A stretch of DNA of 64,000 nucleotides from Methylovorus mays (lineage in GTDB: Bacteria; Pseudomonadota; Gammaproteobacteria; Burkholderiales; Methylophilaceae). Under the pieces are notes generated by a model. The model was given only the letters and a program-made list of their open reading frames with translations. It had not been told where the DNA came from and made no database searches. The DNA lies in contig NZ_JAJAVG010000008.1 of assembly GCF_020531915.1 (NCBI RefSeq), positions 558,001 to 622,000 of the forward strand, in the 5' to 3' direction. Of the stretch, positions 36,007 through 47,102 are shown in pieces. Numbering within the stretch: position 1 is the first letter of the stretch; every line of letters starts with the position of its first letter. The position numbers and the translations under genes are program-made.

Positions 36007-36657
36007 CTACTGCAGCCTGGCGATACTGTCTACCCACTCCTGGGCAACGGCATCCAGTTCGTGACGCGCACGCTTCAAGGCCTCTTCACGGGCCACCTGA
36101 TCCGAAAACTGCAGCGGCTGCGCGTCAACAAACCAGGGATTTTCCACCCCGAGAAAGGCGAAGGGAGATCTCAGTGCCAGCGTAAGGGCATCCATGTGTG
36201 ACCAGGGGCTGAGGCCTGGCCTGAGGTCGGCGCCTCTGGCGGTAATGAACAGGGTTTTCTGGCGGGTAAGGTTACCTGTTGTGGTGCCGTCTTCATGAAA
36301 GTTGTAGGTGAGGTTGGTACGCACCAGATTATCAATAAACGCCTTAAAGCTGGATGGCATGGAGAAGTTGTACATGGGCATGGCGAATACCAGCAAATCG
36401 GACATCAGTACCCGCGCACAGAGATTGTCCGAATATTCCAGGGTCTTTTTCATGGCGTCGGTGCGCTCTGCGGCAGGCGTGTAGGTTGCCTTGGCAAAAT
36501 CACCACTCACATGCGGCGGTGTCTCAACTGACAAATCAAGATAATCGACTGTCAGTCCGGGAATCCGCTTTTTCAGCGTTTCCACAAAATACGCGGACAA
36601 CATTTTTGAGTTGGAAAGCTGGCGCTTGGGGCTGGCGTCTACATGCATCAGTCTCAT
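36007..36657 (-). CDS. FMN-dependent NADH-azoreductase / quinone reductase (AzoR-like)
   Basis: A 216-residue flavodoxin-like oxidoreductase. It has the phosphate-binding N-terminus VDASPKRQLSNSKMLSAYF, the FMN-contact motif PMYNFSMPSSFKAFIDNLVR near residue 100, and FITARG near residue 145, all characteristic of AzoR family two-electron reductases of quinones and azo compounds. The ATG at 36657 begins the conserved fold; a longer frame to 36801 has no support. The MocR-type regulator gene lies 167 bases upstream on the same strand and may control it. Confidence 0.9.
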   Translation of the reverse strand: MRLMHVDASPKRQLSNSKMLSAYFVETLKKRIPGLTVDYLDLSVETPPHVSGDFAKATYTPAAERTDAMKKTLEYSDNLCARVLMSDLLVFAMPMYNFSMPSSFKAFIDNLVRTNLTYNFHEDGTTTGNLTRQKTLFITARGADLRPGLSPWSHMDALTLALRSPFAFLGVENPWFVDAQPLQFSDQVAREEALKRARHELDAVAQEWVDSIARLQ

Positions 36658-36824
36658 TTCAGTCACTGCCTTTTCGTCATGATTAAACATGACGACCATG
36701 GTAGGCAGTACCATCCTCCGGATACAGGGCCAAAAATTGCATATACGACTGGGCCATGAATGGCGTCGGGTAGTAACCGCGGCACCTGGAAAGGAAACCA
36801 TCTGGCGGACAACAAGCTCCGGCG

Positions 36825-38285
36825 TCAGGTGAAGAAGCCTTGCAACTGCCGCGCCGCATGCTCGGCTGTTTTTTCATTGGCAATATTGGTAAAGCCGATG
36901 ATAAGGCCATTATGTGAGGAATGGGCTCTGGATGACTGAGCGCCGTTGGCCGTCCAGCGGGATAAGGCATGTATGCCATAACCCAGCTGGTTGAAGCCAC
37001 TGACAATGGCCTGGTCAGTGTGCGGGCTGATGATCTTCGCCGCGAAATGCGTGCCATTTTTGTGCGCGTTGATCTCGAGATGGTTGCCCAGCACATCCCT
37101 CAGCACCTTGCGCGTCATTTCCCGGCGCTCAGCATAGAGCGACCGCATTTTCTTAAGATGTCGCGAAAAATGCCCCTCGGCAATAAAATCATTCACCACC
37201 AGCTGAGGGCCTATCGAGCTACCCAGTTGATAAAGTCTCGCTTTCTCGGTGCAGGTATCCACCAGGCTCTGCGGCAACACCAGGTAGCCCAGGCGCAAGG
37301 CAGGGAACAGCGTTTTACTGAAGGTGCCCGCATAGATGACACGATCATACTGATCCAGGCTTTTAAGCGAGGGCAAGGGGTAACCGGAATAGCGAAACTC
37401 GCCGTCGTAGTCGTCTTCAATGACCCAGGCGCCAGCGCTGCCTGCCCAATCGAGCAATTGCATACGCCGGGACCAGGACAAGGCCATGGCAAGTGGACTC
37501 TGATGCGACGGCGTGACAATCGCCAGACTGGCGTGGGGAGACATGCGTATGCCTTCAGACACCATCATGCCTTCCTGGTCCACCGGCACGCGTACCAGAT
37601 GGGCGCCCACATCCTGCAGCATGCTGGTCGCCAGAATATATCCGGGGTCTTCCATCCAGACATCCTTCCCCTGCAGACCCAGGCAACGCGAGAGAAAGTC
37701 CAGCGCGCCCTGATAACCCACCGTGATAAATACTTGCTGCGGCTCGCACGCCACCCCGCGCGACAAGCGAAGGTAAGTGGCTATCGATTGCCGCAGGGGC
37801 AAATAGCCCAAGGGATCGCGATAGGAGAAATCACCGGCCGACAGGCTGCGCATTCGTCTTGAAGCCAGTCGGGACCACACTTTTCTGGGGAAGGCATCAT
37901 ACGCCGGACTGCCGGGCAGAAAGACATGCGAAGGCCCGCCTGCAACCAGGCCAGGTTCTGGATGTGCCATGGAAGAAGTCTTGCGTGGACGGGGGGTGCG
38001 GGCTGGTGTGGCTTGCCCGACAGGCCGGAACGGCGCATGCACAAAAGAGCCCGCCTGCCCTTTCGAGACAAAAATGCCCTCGCCCAGCAGCATGGAATAC
38101 GCACTTTCGACCGTGCCGCGTGCCACGCCAAGCTCGCTGGCGAGTACACGGGTAGAAGGCACCCGGTCGCCATCATTCAATAAGCCACCTTCCACCGCCT
38201 CTTTAAAGCGGGTATATATCTGGAGATGGATGGGCTCAGACGCCGCCTTGTTCAGGGTGATTATCGTTGCAGACTTTTTCACCAT
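36825..38285 (-). CDS. MocR-type (GntR HTH plus aminotransferase-like) transcriptional regulator
   Basis: About 486 residues. Residues about 15-80 are a GntR winged helix (PSTRVLASELGVARGTVESAYSML). Residues about 115-480 are a fold-type I aminotransferase domain with the PLP-binding Lys in AGTFSKTLFPALRLG (near residue 320), ITVGYQGALDF, EDPGYILA and EDDYDGEFRY, so PLP binding is expected. PdxR, GabR and TauR are relatives. The ATG at 38285 is preferred to a TTG 12 bases earlier. Downstream on the same strand is the azoreductase gene; no pdx, gab or tau target is in view, so the ligand pathway is unknown. Confidence 0.92.
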   Translation of the reverse strand: MVKKSATIITLNKAASEPIHLQIYTRFKEAVEGGLLNDGDRVPSTRVLASELGVARGTVESAYSMLLGEGIFVSKGQAGSFVHAPFRPVGQATPARTPRPRKTSSMAHPEPGLVAGGPSHVFLPGSPAYDAFPRKVWSRLASRRMRSLSAGDFSYRDPLGYLPLRQSIATYLRLSRGVACEPQQVFITVGYQGALDFLSRCLGLQGKDVWMEDPGYILATSMLQDVGAHLVRVPVDQEGMMVSEGIRMSPHASLAIVTPSHQSPLAMALSWSRRMQLLDWAGSAGAWVIEDDYDGEFRYSGYPLPSLKSLDQYDRVIYAGTFSKTLFPALRLGYLVLPQSLVDTCTEKARLYQLGSSIGPQLVVNDFIAEGHFSRHLKKMRSLYAERREMTRKVLRDVLGNHLEINAHKNGTHFAAKIISPHTDQAIVSGFNQLGYGIHALSRWTANGAQSSRAHSSHNGLIIGFTNIANEKTAEHAARQLQGFFT

Positions 38286-38442
38286 GGCCCAGTGCAATTC
38301 GCAAATAATGATTTTTTCATTATGCCTTGCAGGGAGGTGACTTGGCGATGTCGTGCAGTTTCAGAATGAACTACTAACAGCATCGAAGGATTTCAAGCCG
38401 AGGAGCAATGCTTTCAATATTCGCCATTTAGGCAACACTCAT

Positions 38443-38490
38443 GAGGCAAGCCTGTGGTCACCTTCGCACCACATGACCACAGACTGCCTC
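38443..38490. terminator. Long hairpin downstream of the RND operon
   Basis: GAGGCA...TGTGGTCA pairs with TGACCACA...TGCCTC (about 17 bp with one bulge, 13-base loop), 20 bases beyond the outer-membrane-factor stop. There is no T run on either strand, so it may act as a 3' mRNA stabiliser or a Rho-assisted terminator. The adjacent bases 38298-38442 hold no gene. Confidence 0.4.
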
Positions 38491-38509
38491 GGCAATGTCA
38501 GCTAAACAA

Positions 38510-39919
38510 TCAGAATGCCCCTCCACCCAGCACCTTGTACAGGGTGACCTGGTTGGAAACATCCGACAGACGCACAGTGATGAGATTCTGCTGTGCGGAA
38601 TAATAGCTGCGTTGCGCATCCAGCACGGTCAGGTAATTATCCAGGCCTTTTTCGAAGCGCAGACGGGAGAGCGTGAAGCTTCGTTCAGTTGCATTTACCA
38701 GCGCAGTCTGAGCGGACAACTGCTCTTCCAGCGTAGCGCGTTGGGCAAGCGAGTCAGACACTTCCTTGAAAGCGGTCTGGATGGCCTTCTCGTACTGCGC
38801 CACGCTGATATCGCGATTCACTTCCGCTACCTTGAGGTTGGCCTTGTTCAAGCCAGCATTGAAGATGGGCAACACGATCTGCGGTGCAAAACTCCATGCA
38901 CGATTGCTCCCGTTGAACAGACTTCCCAGCTCATTGCTGGCAACACCAGCGCTGGCAGTAAGGGAAATCGTGGGGAAAAACGCAGCCCGGGCAGCGCCAA
39001 TATTGGCGTTATAGCCTTGAAGATCCCGTTCTGCTTCCAGCACATCGGGGCGGTTTTGCAACACGGTGGAAGGCAGGCCATCAGGAAGGGTCGCGGTTTG
39101 AGAAACGGCCTTCAATGACCTCGTCTCATCAAGATTGACCTCTGGCGCAGTCCCCACCAACAGTACCAGGGCATTCCTGTCCTGATCTACCTGCGTCATG
39201 TATTTGGCTACATCCGCCCGTGCAGACTCCACACTGGTTTCTGCTTGCCGCAAGGTGAGCTCGGTGACGCTGCCAAATTCCAGCTGGCGCTTGGTCATGT
39301 CGTAGGATTCCCGCTGCGTGCGCAAGGTTTCCCTGGCCAACTCCAGGCTTTCCATATCCGCCACCATGGTGAGGTAGGCGTTCGCCACCTCGGCCACCAG
39401 CGTGATTTGAGCGCTACGCTTGGCTTCTTCGGTCGATAGGTACTGGTATACCGCCTGATCACGCAAACTGCGGACGCGGCCAAAGAAATCCAGCTCATAA
39501 GACGAGAAGCCCAGGTTTGCCGAATACTGATGGGTCAGCAATGTTGAGCCGGTCGTGGATGCGGCGGCGGGCGTACGTTGATTGGTGCCACTGCCCGTCG
39601 CATTGATCTTGGGGAAAAGGTCTGCGCGCTGGATCTGATACTGGGCACGCGCCTTTTCAATGTTCAAGGTGCTCACACGCAGATCACGATTGTTTTCCAG
39701 CGCCTGCCGGATCAGCTTTTTCAGGTCAGGGTCAGTAAAAAACTGTTCCCAGCCCAATACTGCAGGGGCGGTGGCCTGTTTCTGCACGGCATCTGCCGTG
39801 GCTGGCCACTGGGCAGGAATCGGCGCTGCGGGCCTTTCGTATTTGGGCTGCATGTTCATGCAGCCAGCCAGCATGAGGGCGACGATTCCAAGAGGATAAC
39901 TATGCTTGTTCATTTTCAT
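38510..39919 (-). CDS. RND efflux outer membrane lipoprotein (OprM/NodT family)
   Basis: About 469 residues with lipobox LMLAGC and the NodT/OprM layout: [20 protein letters not shown], then long helices and [19 protein letters not shown], a hallmark of this family, then [11 protein letters not shown] in the second repeat. It forms the trimeric outer membrane duct of the pump encoded upstream. The ATG at 39919 overlaps the permease stop (ATGA), so translation is coupled; a ribosome binding site AAGGA is also present. Third gene of the operon. Lipidation and signal peptide distinguish it from the TolC protein at 190. Confidence 0.94.
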   Translation of the reverse strand: MKMNKHSYPLGIVALMLAGCMNMQPKYERPAAPIPAQWPATADAVQKQATAPAVLGWEQFFTDPDLKKLIRQALENNRDLRVSTLNIEKARAQYQIQRADLFPKINATGSGTNQRTPAAASTTGSTLLTHQYSANLGFSSYELDFFGRVRSLRDQAVYQYLSTEEAKRSAQITLVAEVANAYLTMVADMESLELARETLRTQRESYDMTKRQLEFGSVTELTLRQAETSVESARADVAKYMTQVDQDRNALVLLVGTAPEVNLDETRSLKAVSQTATLPDGLPSTVLQNRPDVLEAERDLQGYNANIGAARAAFFPTISLTASAGVASNELGSLFNGSNRAWSFAPQIVLPIFNAGLNKANLKVAEVNRDISVAQYEKAIQTAFKEVSDSLAQRATLEEQLSAQTALVNATERSFTLSRLRFEKGLDNYLTVLDAQRSYYSAQQNLITVRLSDVSNQVTLYKVLGGGAF

Positions 39920-42900
39920 TGTTCCTTTTTGCTGCGCTCGCTTATCCATTCAACACTCCTGCGCACCGCCACAAAGAACAGCGGTACAAACAGAATTGCC
40001 AGCACGGTGGCGGTAATCATGCCGCCTATCACACCGGTACCCAGCGCGTTCTGTGCACCGGAACCTGCTCCGCTTGATATCGCCAATGGCAATACCCCGA
40101 GGATGAATGCAAGCGAGGTCATCACAATCGGCCGGAAGCGAAGTCTCAAGGCTTCCAGCGTGGCTTCCACCATCTCCTTGCCTTGCTCCATCTGCTCCTT
40201 GGCAAACTCCACAATCAGGATGGCATTCTTGGCAGACAAGCCTATGGTCAACAACAAGCCGACCTGAAAATACACATCATTGGAAAGCCCTCTCAAGGAA
40301 GCGGCGATCAAGGCACCGACAACCCCCAGCGGCACCACCAGCATGACCGCAAACGGAATTGACCAGCTCTCATACAAGGCGGCAAGACACAAGAACACGA
40401 TAAGCAGTGACAAAGCATACAGTGCGGGTGCCTGCGAACCGGTCATGCGCTCCTGATAGGAAAGGCCAGTCCACTCATAGCCAATGCCTGGAGGCAATTT
40501 GCTTGCCAGGGACTCCATGATCGCCATCGCCTCGCCTGTACTGTGCCCAGGGGCAGGGGATCCCATGATTTCTGTGGAAGACAAGCCGTTATAGCGCTCC
40601 AGCCGAGGTGATCCGTACGCCCAGTGCGCCGTGGCGAAGGAGGAGAATGGCACCATCTCGCCATTGGCATTCCTGACGAACCATTTCTCAAAGTCCTTGG
40701 GATCCATGCGGGCAGACGCATCTCCTTGCAGGTAAACCCGCTTGATGCGACCACGGTCAATGAAGTCGTTGACATAAGAGCTGCCCCAGGCGGTCGACAG
40801 CAAGGAGTTGATATCCGCCAGCGAGATGCCCAGCGCATTGGCTTTGGCCCGGTCAATATCCAGTTTGTATTGTGGAGAATCCTCCTGCCCATTTGGTCGA
40901 ACGCCCACAAGCGCAGGGTTGGCCGAGGCCATCCCCAGCATCTGGTTGCGTGCCTGCATGAGCACGTCATGGCCTACGCCAGCCCGGTCTTGAAGTTGCA
41001 AGTCAAACCCTGTGGCATTGCCGAGTTCAACCACCGCCGGTGGAATAAACGCGAACACCATCGCCTCGCGGATTTGCGAAAAGTAACCCATGGCTTTACC
41101 GACTACGGCGGTTATTTTCAGATCGGGGCGCTTGCGTTCAGACCAGTCCTTCATGCTGACAAAAGCAATGCCGTTATTTTGCCCGCTACCGGCGAAACTG
41201 AAGCCGGAGACGGTAAACACCGATTTGACGGCTTCTTTCTGATCTTCCAGAAAATGCCGTTCGACTTGCTTCAATACGGCCTGTGTGCGCTCAGTGGTTC
41301 CTCCCGCAGGCAGTATCACCTGGGTAAACAGAATGCCTTGATCCTCATCGGGCAGGAAGGAGGACGGTAAGCGCATGAAGAGTACGGCCATGGCAACAAC
41401 GATCAAGCCATACACAATGCCATATCGCCCAAGACGGCTCAGCATGCGCTTCACCAGTGACTGATTCAACTTCGTGGTACGGTCAACGCCACGATTAAAT
41501 CGGCCAAACATGCTGCTGAAGAGGCTGCGCCTTGCGCCTGCATGGGCATGCGTATGAGGCTTGAGCAAAGTTGCACACAAGGCAGGGGTCAGAATCAGCG
41601 CAACCAATACCGAAAGCGCCATGGCGGAGACAATGGTGATGGAGAACTGCCGATAGATCACGCCCGTAGAGCCACCGAAGAATGCCATGGGAACAAACAC
41701 GGCAGAAAGTACGAGCGCAATGCCGATCAGCGCCCCGGTAATCTGCTCCATGGAGCGGCGTGTCGCCTCTTTGGGTGACAGGCCTTCTTCCTGCATCACC
41801 CGCTCCACATTTTCGACGACGACAATCGCATCATCAACCAGCAGACCAATCGCCAGCACCATGGCAAACATGGTCAGTGTGTTGATGGAGTATCCGGCCG
41901 CCGCCAGCACACCGAACGTGCCGAGCAGTACCACGGGAACAGCAATGGTCGGGATGAGGGTGGCACGAAAATTCTGCAAGAACACATACATCACGATGAA
42001 CACGAGAATGATGGCCTCAACCAGTGTTTTCACCACCTCTTCTATCGAAATCTTGACAAAAGGTGTGGTGTCATACGGCAGCACGGCTTTCATGCCCTGC
42101 GGAAACAAGGGCTCCAATTCGGCCAGCTTTGCCTTCACTGCCTCTGCCGTATCCAGCGCATTGGCCCCGGTCGCGAGCTTGATCGCCAGACCTGTGGCAG
42201 GTTTGCCGTTGTAGCGTGCCACCACATCGTAGCTCTCACCGCCAAGCTCGATGCGAGCAACATCCCGCAATCTGACGGCAGCGCCATCGGTCGTGCTTTT
42301 CAGCAGTATGTCGCCGAATTGTTCTGGTGTTTGCAAGCGGCTTTGCGCTGTCACCGTGGCATTAAGTTGTTGCCCCTGACTGGCTGGCATGCCACCAATC
42401 TGGCCTGCCGATACCTGGGCATTCTGTGCCGTGATGGCCGTGCTGATGTCCGCCGGAGTCAGCCCATAGTTGTGGAGCTTGGCAGGATCCAGCCAGATAC
42501 GCATGGCATATTTGCTACCAAACAGCTGCGTATCGCCCACACCGTTAATCCGGCTGAGTACGTCTTGAATATTCGACCCGACATAATCGCCCAGGTCGAT
42601 ATTCGACATGCTGTTGTCTTCTGAAATAAAGCCCACCACCATCAGGAAGTTACTGGATGCCTTGGCTACCTGCACCCCCTGCCGCTGTACATCTTCGGGC
42701 AATAGTGGCGTCGCCAGAGCCAGTTTGTTCTGCACCTGTACCTGGGCAATATCGGGGTTCGTGCCCGCATCGAAGGTCAGGGTAATCGTCACACTGCCGG
42801 ATGAATCACTGGTGGAAGACATGTAAGTCAGGTGATCGATACCTTTCATCTTCTGCTCGATCACCTGCGTGACGCTATCTTCCACCGCTTTTGCCGAGGC

Positions 42901-43056
42901 ACCAGGATAGGTGGCGGTAATGGAGATGGCGGGTGGTGCAATAAGCGGGTATTGGGCAATCGGCAACGAGCGGATGGCGAGGATGCCAGCCAGCATGATG
43001 ACAATAGCGATCACCCACGCAAAAATAGGACGATCAATAAAGAATTTGGACATCAT
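39916..43056 (-). CDS. RND multidrug efflux permease (HAE1/AcrB-like)
   Basis: A 1046-residue inner membrane proton antiporter with the HAE1 layout: first helix [20 protein letters not shown], docking domain, the helix-4 motif [17 protein letters not shown] containing the Asp pair of the proton relay, and a repeat in the second half ending [20 protein letters not shown]. Length and motifs match AcrB, MexB and relatives. It works with the adaptor (6 bases upstream) and the outer membrane lipoprotein (4-base overlap). A divergent TetR repressor likely controls the operon. Substrate range cannot be read from sequence. Confidence 0.97.
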   Translation of the reverse strand: MMSKFFIDRPIFAWVIAIVIMLAGILAIRSLPIAQYPLIAPPAISITATYPGASAKAVEDSVTQVIEQKMKGIDHLTYMSSTSDSSGSVTITLTFDAGTNPDIAQVQVQNKLALATPLLPEDVQRQGVQVAKASSNFLMVVGFISEDNSMSNIDLGDYVGSNIQDVLSRINGVGDTQLFGSKYAMRIWLDPAKLHNYGLTPADISTAITAQNAQVSAGQIGGMPASQGQQLNATVTAQSRLQTPEQFGDILLKSTTDGAAVRLRDVARIELGGESYDVVARYNGKPATGLAIKLATGANALDTAEAVKAKLAELEPLFPQGMKAVLPYDTTPFVKISIEEVVKTLVEAIILVFIVMYVFLQNFRATLIPTIAVPVVLLGTFGVLAAAGYSINTLTMFAMVLAIGLLVDDAIVVVENVERVMQEEGLSPKEATRRSMEQITGALIGIALVLSAVFVPMAFFGGSTGVIYRQFSITIVSAMALSVLVALILTPALCATLLKPHTHAHAGARRSLFSSMFGRFNRGVDRTTKLNQSLVKRMLSRLGRYGIVYGLIVVAMAVLFMRLPSSFLPDEDQGILFTQVILPAGGTTERTQAVLKQVERHFLEDQKEAVKSVFTVSGFSFAGSGQNNGIAFVSMKDWSERKRPDLKITAVVGKAMGYFSQIREAMVFAFIPPAVVELGNATGFDLQLQDRAGVGHDVLMQARNQMLGMASANPALVGVRPNGQEDSPQYKLDIDRAKANALGISLADINSLLSTAWGSSYVNDFIDRGRIKRVYLQGDASARMDPKDFEKWFVRNANGEMVPFSSFATAHWAYGSPRLERYNGLSSTEIMGSPAPGHSTGEAMAIMESLASKLPPGIGYEWTGLSYQERMTGSQAPALYALSLLIVFLCLAALYESWSIPFAVMLVVPLGVVGALIAASLRGLSNDVYFQVGLLLTIGLSAKNAILIVEFAKEQMEQGKEMVEATLEALRLRFRPIVMTSLAFILGVLPLAISSGAGSGAQNALGTGVIGGMITATVLAILFVPLFFVAVRRSVEWISERSKKEQ

Positions 43057-43061
43057 CGCTC

Positions 43062-44237
43062 CTAGATTTGCTTGCTTGCAGGGTTTTTATCAGGCGAAAC
43101 CACCTGCGCCGGCATACCTGGACGTATCTTTTGCAAACCGCTCACAATCACCTGATCGCCAGCATTCAGGCCTTTATGCACCAACCATTGATCGCCATGG
43201 GTCTGGTCTGCCTCGATATTGCGGATTTCCACCTTGCCATCCCGGCTCAGCACAAATACCGTGGGGTTTCCTTTGGAATCACGGCTCACGCTACGTTGTG
43301 GCACGAGGATAGCGCGGTCATCCACGCCTTGCTCCAGCACAGCACGCACGTACATACCCGGCAACAGCACACCCTTGGGGTTAGGGAAGACGGCGCGCAG
43401 GGTGACGGTGCCCGTGGTCTGGCTCACGGTAATATCGGTAAAGGCAAGCTTGCCGTTCAAGGCATAGGTGCTGCCATCTTCGAGTACCAGTTTGACCTCC
43501 GCCTGGTTTTCCCCGGCCTTTTTCAGCATGCCGCTTTCCCATTGGCGACGCAGCCTTAACAGTTCGGCACTGGATTGGGTGACATCGACATATATGGGAT
43601 CAAGCTGCTGAATGGTAGTAAGAGCCGTCTCCTGACTGGCGGTCACCAACGCCCCGGGCGTCACATTCGACTTGGCCACCCGTCCGGAAATGGGGGCGAT
43701 GACGCTGGTGAATCCCAGATTGATTCTCGCTGTCTGCAAGGCGGCCTTGGCAACATCCACATCCGCCTGCCCCTGGCCCAGCGAAGATTGCGCGTCTTCC
43801 AGATCCTGTTTGCTCACGGCCTGTATCGTTGACAATTCGCCATAGCGCGTGGCCTTGCTCTTTGCTGCCACCAGATTGGCCTCGGCCTTGTTCAGGCTGG
43901 CCTGTGCGCTATCAAACGTCGCTTTATAGGTAGAAGGATCGATTTGATACAAAGGCTGACCTGCTTTCACGTCAGCCCCTTCAACAAACAAGCGTTTCTG
44001 CAGAATGCCACCGACTTGCGGACGTACCTCCGACACCAGAAAAGGCGAGGTGCGGCCTGCCAGTTCGGTCGTGAGATTGACCGACTGCGGCTGTACAGTC
44101 AGGACTTCAACCTGTGCCGCGCCTGGCGTGGCTTGTGCGGGCGCGCCTCCTTGATGACATCCGGCCAGGAGCGCATCCCCAGCGATCAATATCAGCAAAA
44201 TGGCTGACAGGCGCATATGTTTTACATTGGATTTCAT
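43062..44237 (-). CDS. RND efflux periplasmic adaptor lipoprotein (AcrA-like)
   Basis: A 391-residue membrane fusion protein with lipobox LLAGC. It has the lipoyl halves ([33 protein letters not shown] and [21 protein letters not shown]), a coiled-coil hairpin between them (about residues 90-165) and beta-barrel and membrane-proximal domains, ending PAQVV. It connects the permease to the outer membrane duct. The ATG at 44237 follows AAAGGAAAG; a longer frame to 44282 would overlap the promoter. First gene of the three-gene operon, divergent from tetR. Confidence 0.95.
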   Translation of the reverse strand: MKSNVKHMRLSAILLILIAGDALLAGCHQGGAPAQATPGAAQVEVLTVQPQSVNLTTELAGRTSPFLVSEVRPQVGGILQKRLFVEGADVKAGQPLYQIDPSTYKATFDSAQASLNKAEANLVAAKSKATRYGELSTIQAVSKQDLEDAQSSLGQGQADVDVAKAALQTARINLGFTSVIAPISGRVAKSNVTPGALVTASQETALTTIQQLDPIYVDVTQSSAELLRLRRQWESGMLKKAGENQAEVKLVLEDGSTYALNGKLAFTDITVSQTTGTVTLRAVFPNPKGVLLPGMYVRAVLEQGVDDRAILVPQRSVSRDSKGNPTVFVLSRDGKVEIRNIEADQTHGDQWLVHKGLNAGDQVIVSGLQKIRPGMPAQVVSPDKNPASKQI

Positions 44238-44293
44238 TTGGCTTTCCTTTAACCCCGTGAAGGCACAATTTGCACAGAACATTTAAATTTAGA

Positions 44294-44323
44294 TCAATCA
44301 TTCTAGATTGAGCGATCATTCTA
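44294..44323. promoter_or_regulatory. Operator candidate between RND operon and tetR
   Basis: ATCATTCTA occurs twice in direct orientation, at 44297-44305 and 44315-44323 (18-base phase), and TCAATC/GATTGA form an inverted repeat at 44294-44311. In the 140-base divergent gap this is where a TetR-type repressor of both units would bind; TATA-like stretches follow. Confidence 0.5.
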
Positions 44324-44377
44324 ATATAAACTAAGTAAAAAGCAACTTTTTTACATTTTTTGATGTTAGGAGATACG

Positions 44378-45016
44378 ATGTCCACTTCACAGCCCCCCAT
44401 CAGCCGGGCCGACCTCAGGCGCAACCAGGTGCTGACGGCCGCCACGGAATGCTTCAGAGCGCATGGTTTTCACGGCACCAGCATGTCCCAGTTATCAAAA
44501 GCTTCCGGCATGAGTGTGGGTCACATCTATCATTATTTTGAAAATAAAGAAGCCATCATTGAAGCCATTGTAGAAAATGATCTGCTGAAAATATTGAACA
44601 TCCCGGAACGTATTGAGCAAAGCCGTGGCGATAGCGATATTTTTGACGCCTTGGTTGAAGATGTGAAACAGAGCGCTGCCGATGCGTTTTACGACCCCGA
44701 TGCCGCGCTGTTGCTGGAGATCGTGGCAGAGGCCGCGCGTAACCCTCGCATCGCCAGCATCATCCGACGGGCAGAGGTCTTGGCGATGGAAAGCATCAAG
44801 AATTACATCCGGAAAGGGCTGCATCAACGCAACGCGCGTTTTTCAGAAGCGTCACTGGATACCGTCTGCAACATGCTTGCATCCTTGTTCGAAGGGCTGA
44901 CCATCCGCCTGATCAGAAATCCTGACCTATCTTTGCAAAGCAGCATCCCCATGATGCGCAGGATCATCCAATATATGCTTGAACATGAGCTTCCCAGCGC
45001 AGAAGATACCAACTAA
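44378..45016 (+). CDS. TetR/AcrR-family transcriptional repressor
   Basis: A 212-residue protein with an N-terminal HTH: LTAATECFRAHGFHGTSMSQLSKASGMSVGHIYHYFENKEAIIEAI is the typical TetR DNA-binding domain (quoted in overlapping motifs: HGFHGTSM, SVGHIYHYF). The C-terminal helices form the ligand pocket and dimer interface. The ATG at 44378 follows TAGGAG. It is divergent from the RND adaptor gene, the usual arrangement for a local pump repressor that is released by pump substrates. Followed by a terminator. Confidence 0.93.
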   Translation: MSTSQPPISRADLRRNQVLTAATECFRAHGFHGTSMSQLSKASGMSVGHIYHYFENKEAIIEAIVENDLLKILNIPERIEQSRGDSDIFDALVEDVKQSAADAFYDPDAALLLEIVAEAARNPRIASIIRRAEVLAMESIKNYIRKGLHQRNARFSEASLDTVCNMLASLFEGLTIRLIRNPDLSLQSSIPMMRRIIQYMLEHELPSAEDTN

Positions 45017-45040
45017 GCAGGGGGAAGCAAGAACACACCC

Positions 45041-45063
45041 AGGGGCCGCAAGGCCCTTTTTTA
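45041..45063 (+). terminator. Rho-independent terminator after tetR
   Basis: AGGGGCC, loop GCAA, GGCCCTT then a T run; 24 bases after the tetR stop. Confidence 0.85.
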
Positions 45064-45187
45064 TTGCCCCCAGGCCGCTAAAGTGGCTTTAAGAAATGCA
45101 AAAAAATGCCGATACGCTTACAGCAAGCCAGCATCTAGGCTAAAGTTTATAAAAACCGTAGTCTCTCCAGCTTCTGAAAGCGGCCCC

Positions 45188-47023
45188 ATGATGCACACTA
45201 TCGCTCAAGGCAGCGGAATGCCTCGCGCAGGCGGGACCAGCAGCCTGATGAAGAGCTTCATCACCTTTGGCATTTCATCCTTGCTTATTCTGATCAGCCT
45301 GGCCACTTTTTTAATCACCGTGGAGTGGCAGGAATTCAGGCGAGCCAGTGCTGCCCATCAGTCCACCATCAAACTCAAGCTATTGTTGCTCTATGCAGAA
45401 AAACTCTCGCGTGAGCGTGGGCCGACCAATGCCATTCTCGGAAACACGGATGCTGATGACAGCCAATTACGACAGACCCTGGAGCTTGCAAGAAAAGAAA
45501 CGGATAACGCTTATGCACGCCTCTGCGCCACCGTAGGCTGCAACACGATATCGAACAACCTGACCAGCGAGCTTAACGTACTGGCGCATGAACTCGCGCA
45601 AGAGCGGGAAAACATAAATGACCTCGCAACCATGCCACTGAACGAGCGCGGCAATGAAAGGATAAGTGCGCAAATTGATCGCATGATTGGCTTTATAGAC
45701 AAAATAAGGCCTTTGATCACCGCCCTCAGCAACGATGTCATCACCGCCCTCAGCAACGATGTCATCACCTCCTCATCGGCGATCAGCCTGCTGATTACCG
45801 AAGCTCGGCTGGCTGCAACATTGCGCGAATATGCAGGGCAATTAGGATCGGCACTTACCCCCTCACTCAGCTTCAAGCGCGAAAGAACCCTGAAAGAACA
45901 GCTTAAGCTGGAGCGCCTGAAGGGACATATTGAAGAATTGCATATGCGTCTTTCTGCCCACTTGGCGGTGGGAGCGCTGCCGGCAGAAATTGCCAACGCA
46001 AAAACCAACATGGAGCAGGAATACTTTGTACATGCCACGGCCTATCTTGCCAGTATCGAAGCATCAAAAAGTCTGCAGACACTCCCCAGTCCAGACACAT
46101 TTTATAAAACCTATGTGCCGCTGATGGATTCGATTCTGACCCTGCGGGATGCGCTGCTGACGGAAGCCGAAGCCACTACGACCAAGGCCAAGGAAGATTC
46201 GTTGCTTGCGCTGAGTGTGGTGAGCATCCTGATGCTTGTCTTCCTGGCATTGACCATCAAGAAACTGCGCATCATTCATCAACAGGTCGTGGTTCCGATG
46301 ATGCAGGCCTCTCACGCACTCAGAGCGATCAGTGCTGGCCATTATCAGGAAATTACCCATTCGAACAATCTGCCGGAAGAAATTGCCGAGGTCATGGAAG
46401 GTATCAACACATTAAATCGTCAGATCAATGCGCGTATCCGCCTGGAACATGAGCGGGATGAACTCGTTAAAACCCTGACCCTGCAGTCGTCCACCGACTT
46501 CCTGACGGGCTTGAAAAATCGCCGCGGCTTTTATGAGGCCGCCAATATCGAATACGCCCGCGCGCAACGCCATGCCTGCGAATGCTGCGTCATGATCATC
46601 GATATTGATCACTTCAAGATAGTGAACGATACCTACGGACATTCCGCAGGTGACTGGGCACTGACCTTCATTGGCGGCATTCTGCAAGATAATTCGCGCA
46701 TACACGATATCTCCGCACGGCATGGCGGTGAAGAATTCATCTGCATGCTGGGCAACAGCAACCTGAAGGAAGGCTGCATGTTTGCTGAAAAAATCCGCAC
46801 GCTGATAGAGGCCGCCATGGTCGACATCGGACCAGACTTAACGCCGATCAAACTTACAGTCAGCATAGGCATCACCAGCACCCACGATCAGCACCCGCCA
46901 CTGGAGCAGCTGATCGAGCAGGCAGACCGCGCCCTGTATATGGCCAAAAATCTCGGTCGCAACCGCGTGCAGCGCTTTGACCACACCGCGCTTGCCGCGA
47001 CGGCGCAATATTCGCTGCTTTGA
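45188..47023 (+). CDS. Membrane-bound diguanylate cyclase
   Basis: About 611 residues: one membrane helix near 22-45, a periplasmic helical sensor region (about 46-335) starting with LLLYAEKLSRERGPTNAILG, a second membrane helix near 338-358, a HAMP-like linker, and a GGDEF domain (about 445-605) with active site HGGEEF near residue 512 and DIDHFKIVNDTYGHSAGD. The RERGPTNAIL motif recalls the nitrate/nitrite-sensing helical bundle type of input domain, but that is only a resemblance. Starts are ambiguous: ATG at 45188, or 45218 which has an AAGG site. A 24-bp tandem duplication inside the sensor region repeats eight residues. An EAL gene follows after 79 bases. Confidence 0.9.
   Translation: MMHTIAQGSGMPRAGGTSSLMKSFITFGISSLLILISLATFLITVEWQEFRRASAAHQSTIKLKLLLLYAEKLSRERGPTNAILGNTDADDSQLRQTLELARKETDNAYARLCATVGCNTISNNLTSELNVLAHELAQERENINDLATMPLNERGNERISAQIDRMIGFIDKIRPLITALSNDVITALSNDVITSSSAISLLITEARLAATLREYAGQLGSALTPSLSFKRERTLKEQLKLERLKGHIEELHMRLSAHLAVGALPAEIANAKTNMEQEYFVHATAYLASIEASKSLQTLPSPDTFYKTYVPLMDSILTLRDALLTEAEATTTKAKEDSLLALSVVSILMLVFLALTIKKLRIIHQQVVVPMMQASHALRAISAGHYQEITHSNNLPEEIAEVMEGINTLNRQINARIRLEHERDELVKTLTLQSSTDFLTGLKNRRGFYEAANIEYARAQRHACECCVMIIDIDHFKIVNDTYGHSAGDWALTFIGGILQDNSRIHDISARHGGEEFICMLGNSNLKEGCMFAEKIRTLIEAAMVDIGPDLTPIKLTVSIGITSTHDQHPPLEQLIEQADRALYMAKNLGRNRVQRFDHTALAATAQYSLL
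45716..45763 (+). repeat. 24-bp in-frame tandem duplication
   Basis: Two perfect copies of a 24-base unit, 45716-45739 and 45740-45763, encode ITALSNDV twice in the periplasmic helical region of the diguanylate cyclase. Confidence 0.95.
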
Positions 47024-47102
47024 GGGTGCGCCGCAGTCCTGTATTCAAATCATGCTAAATTAGTGTTCCGGGTAAGGCAAATGCATTGGAGGTAGATAGA
47101 CC

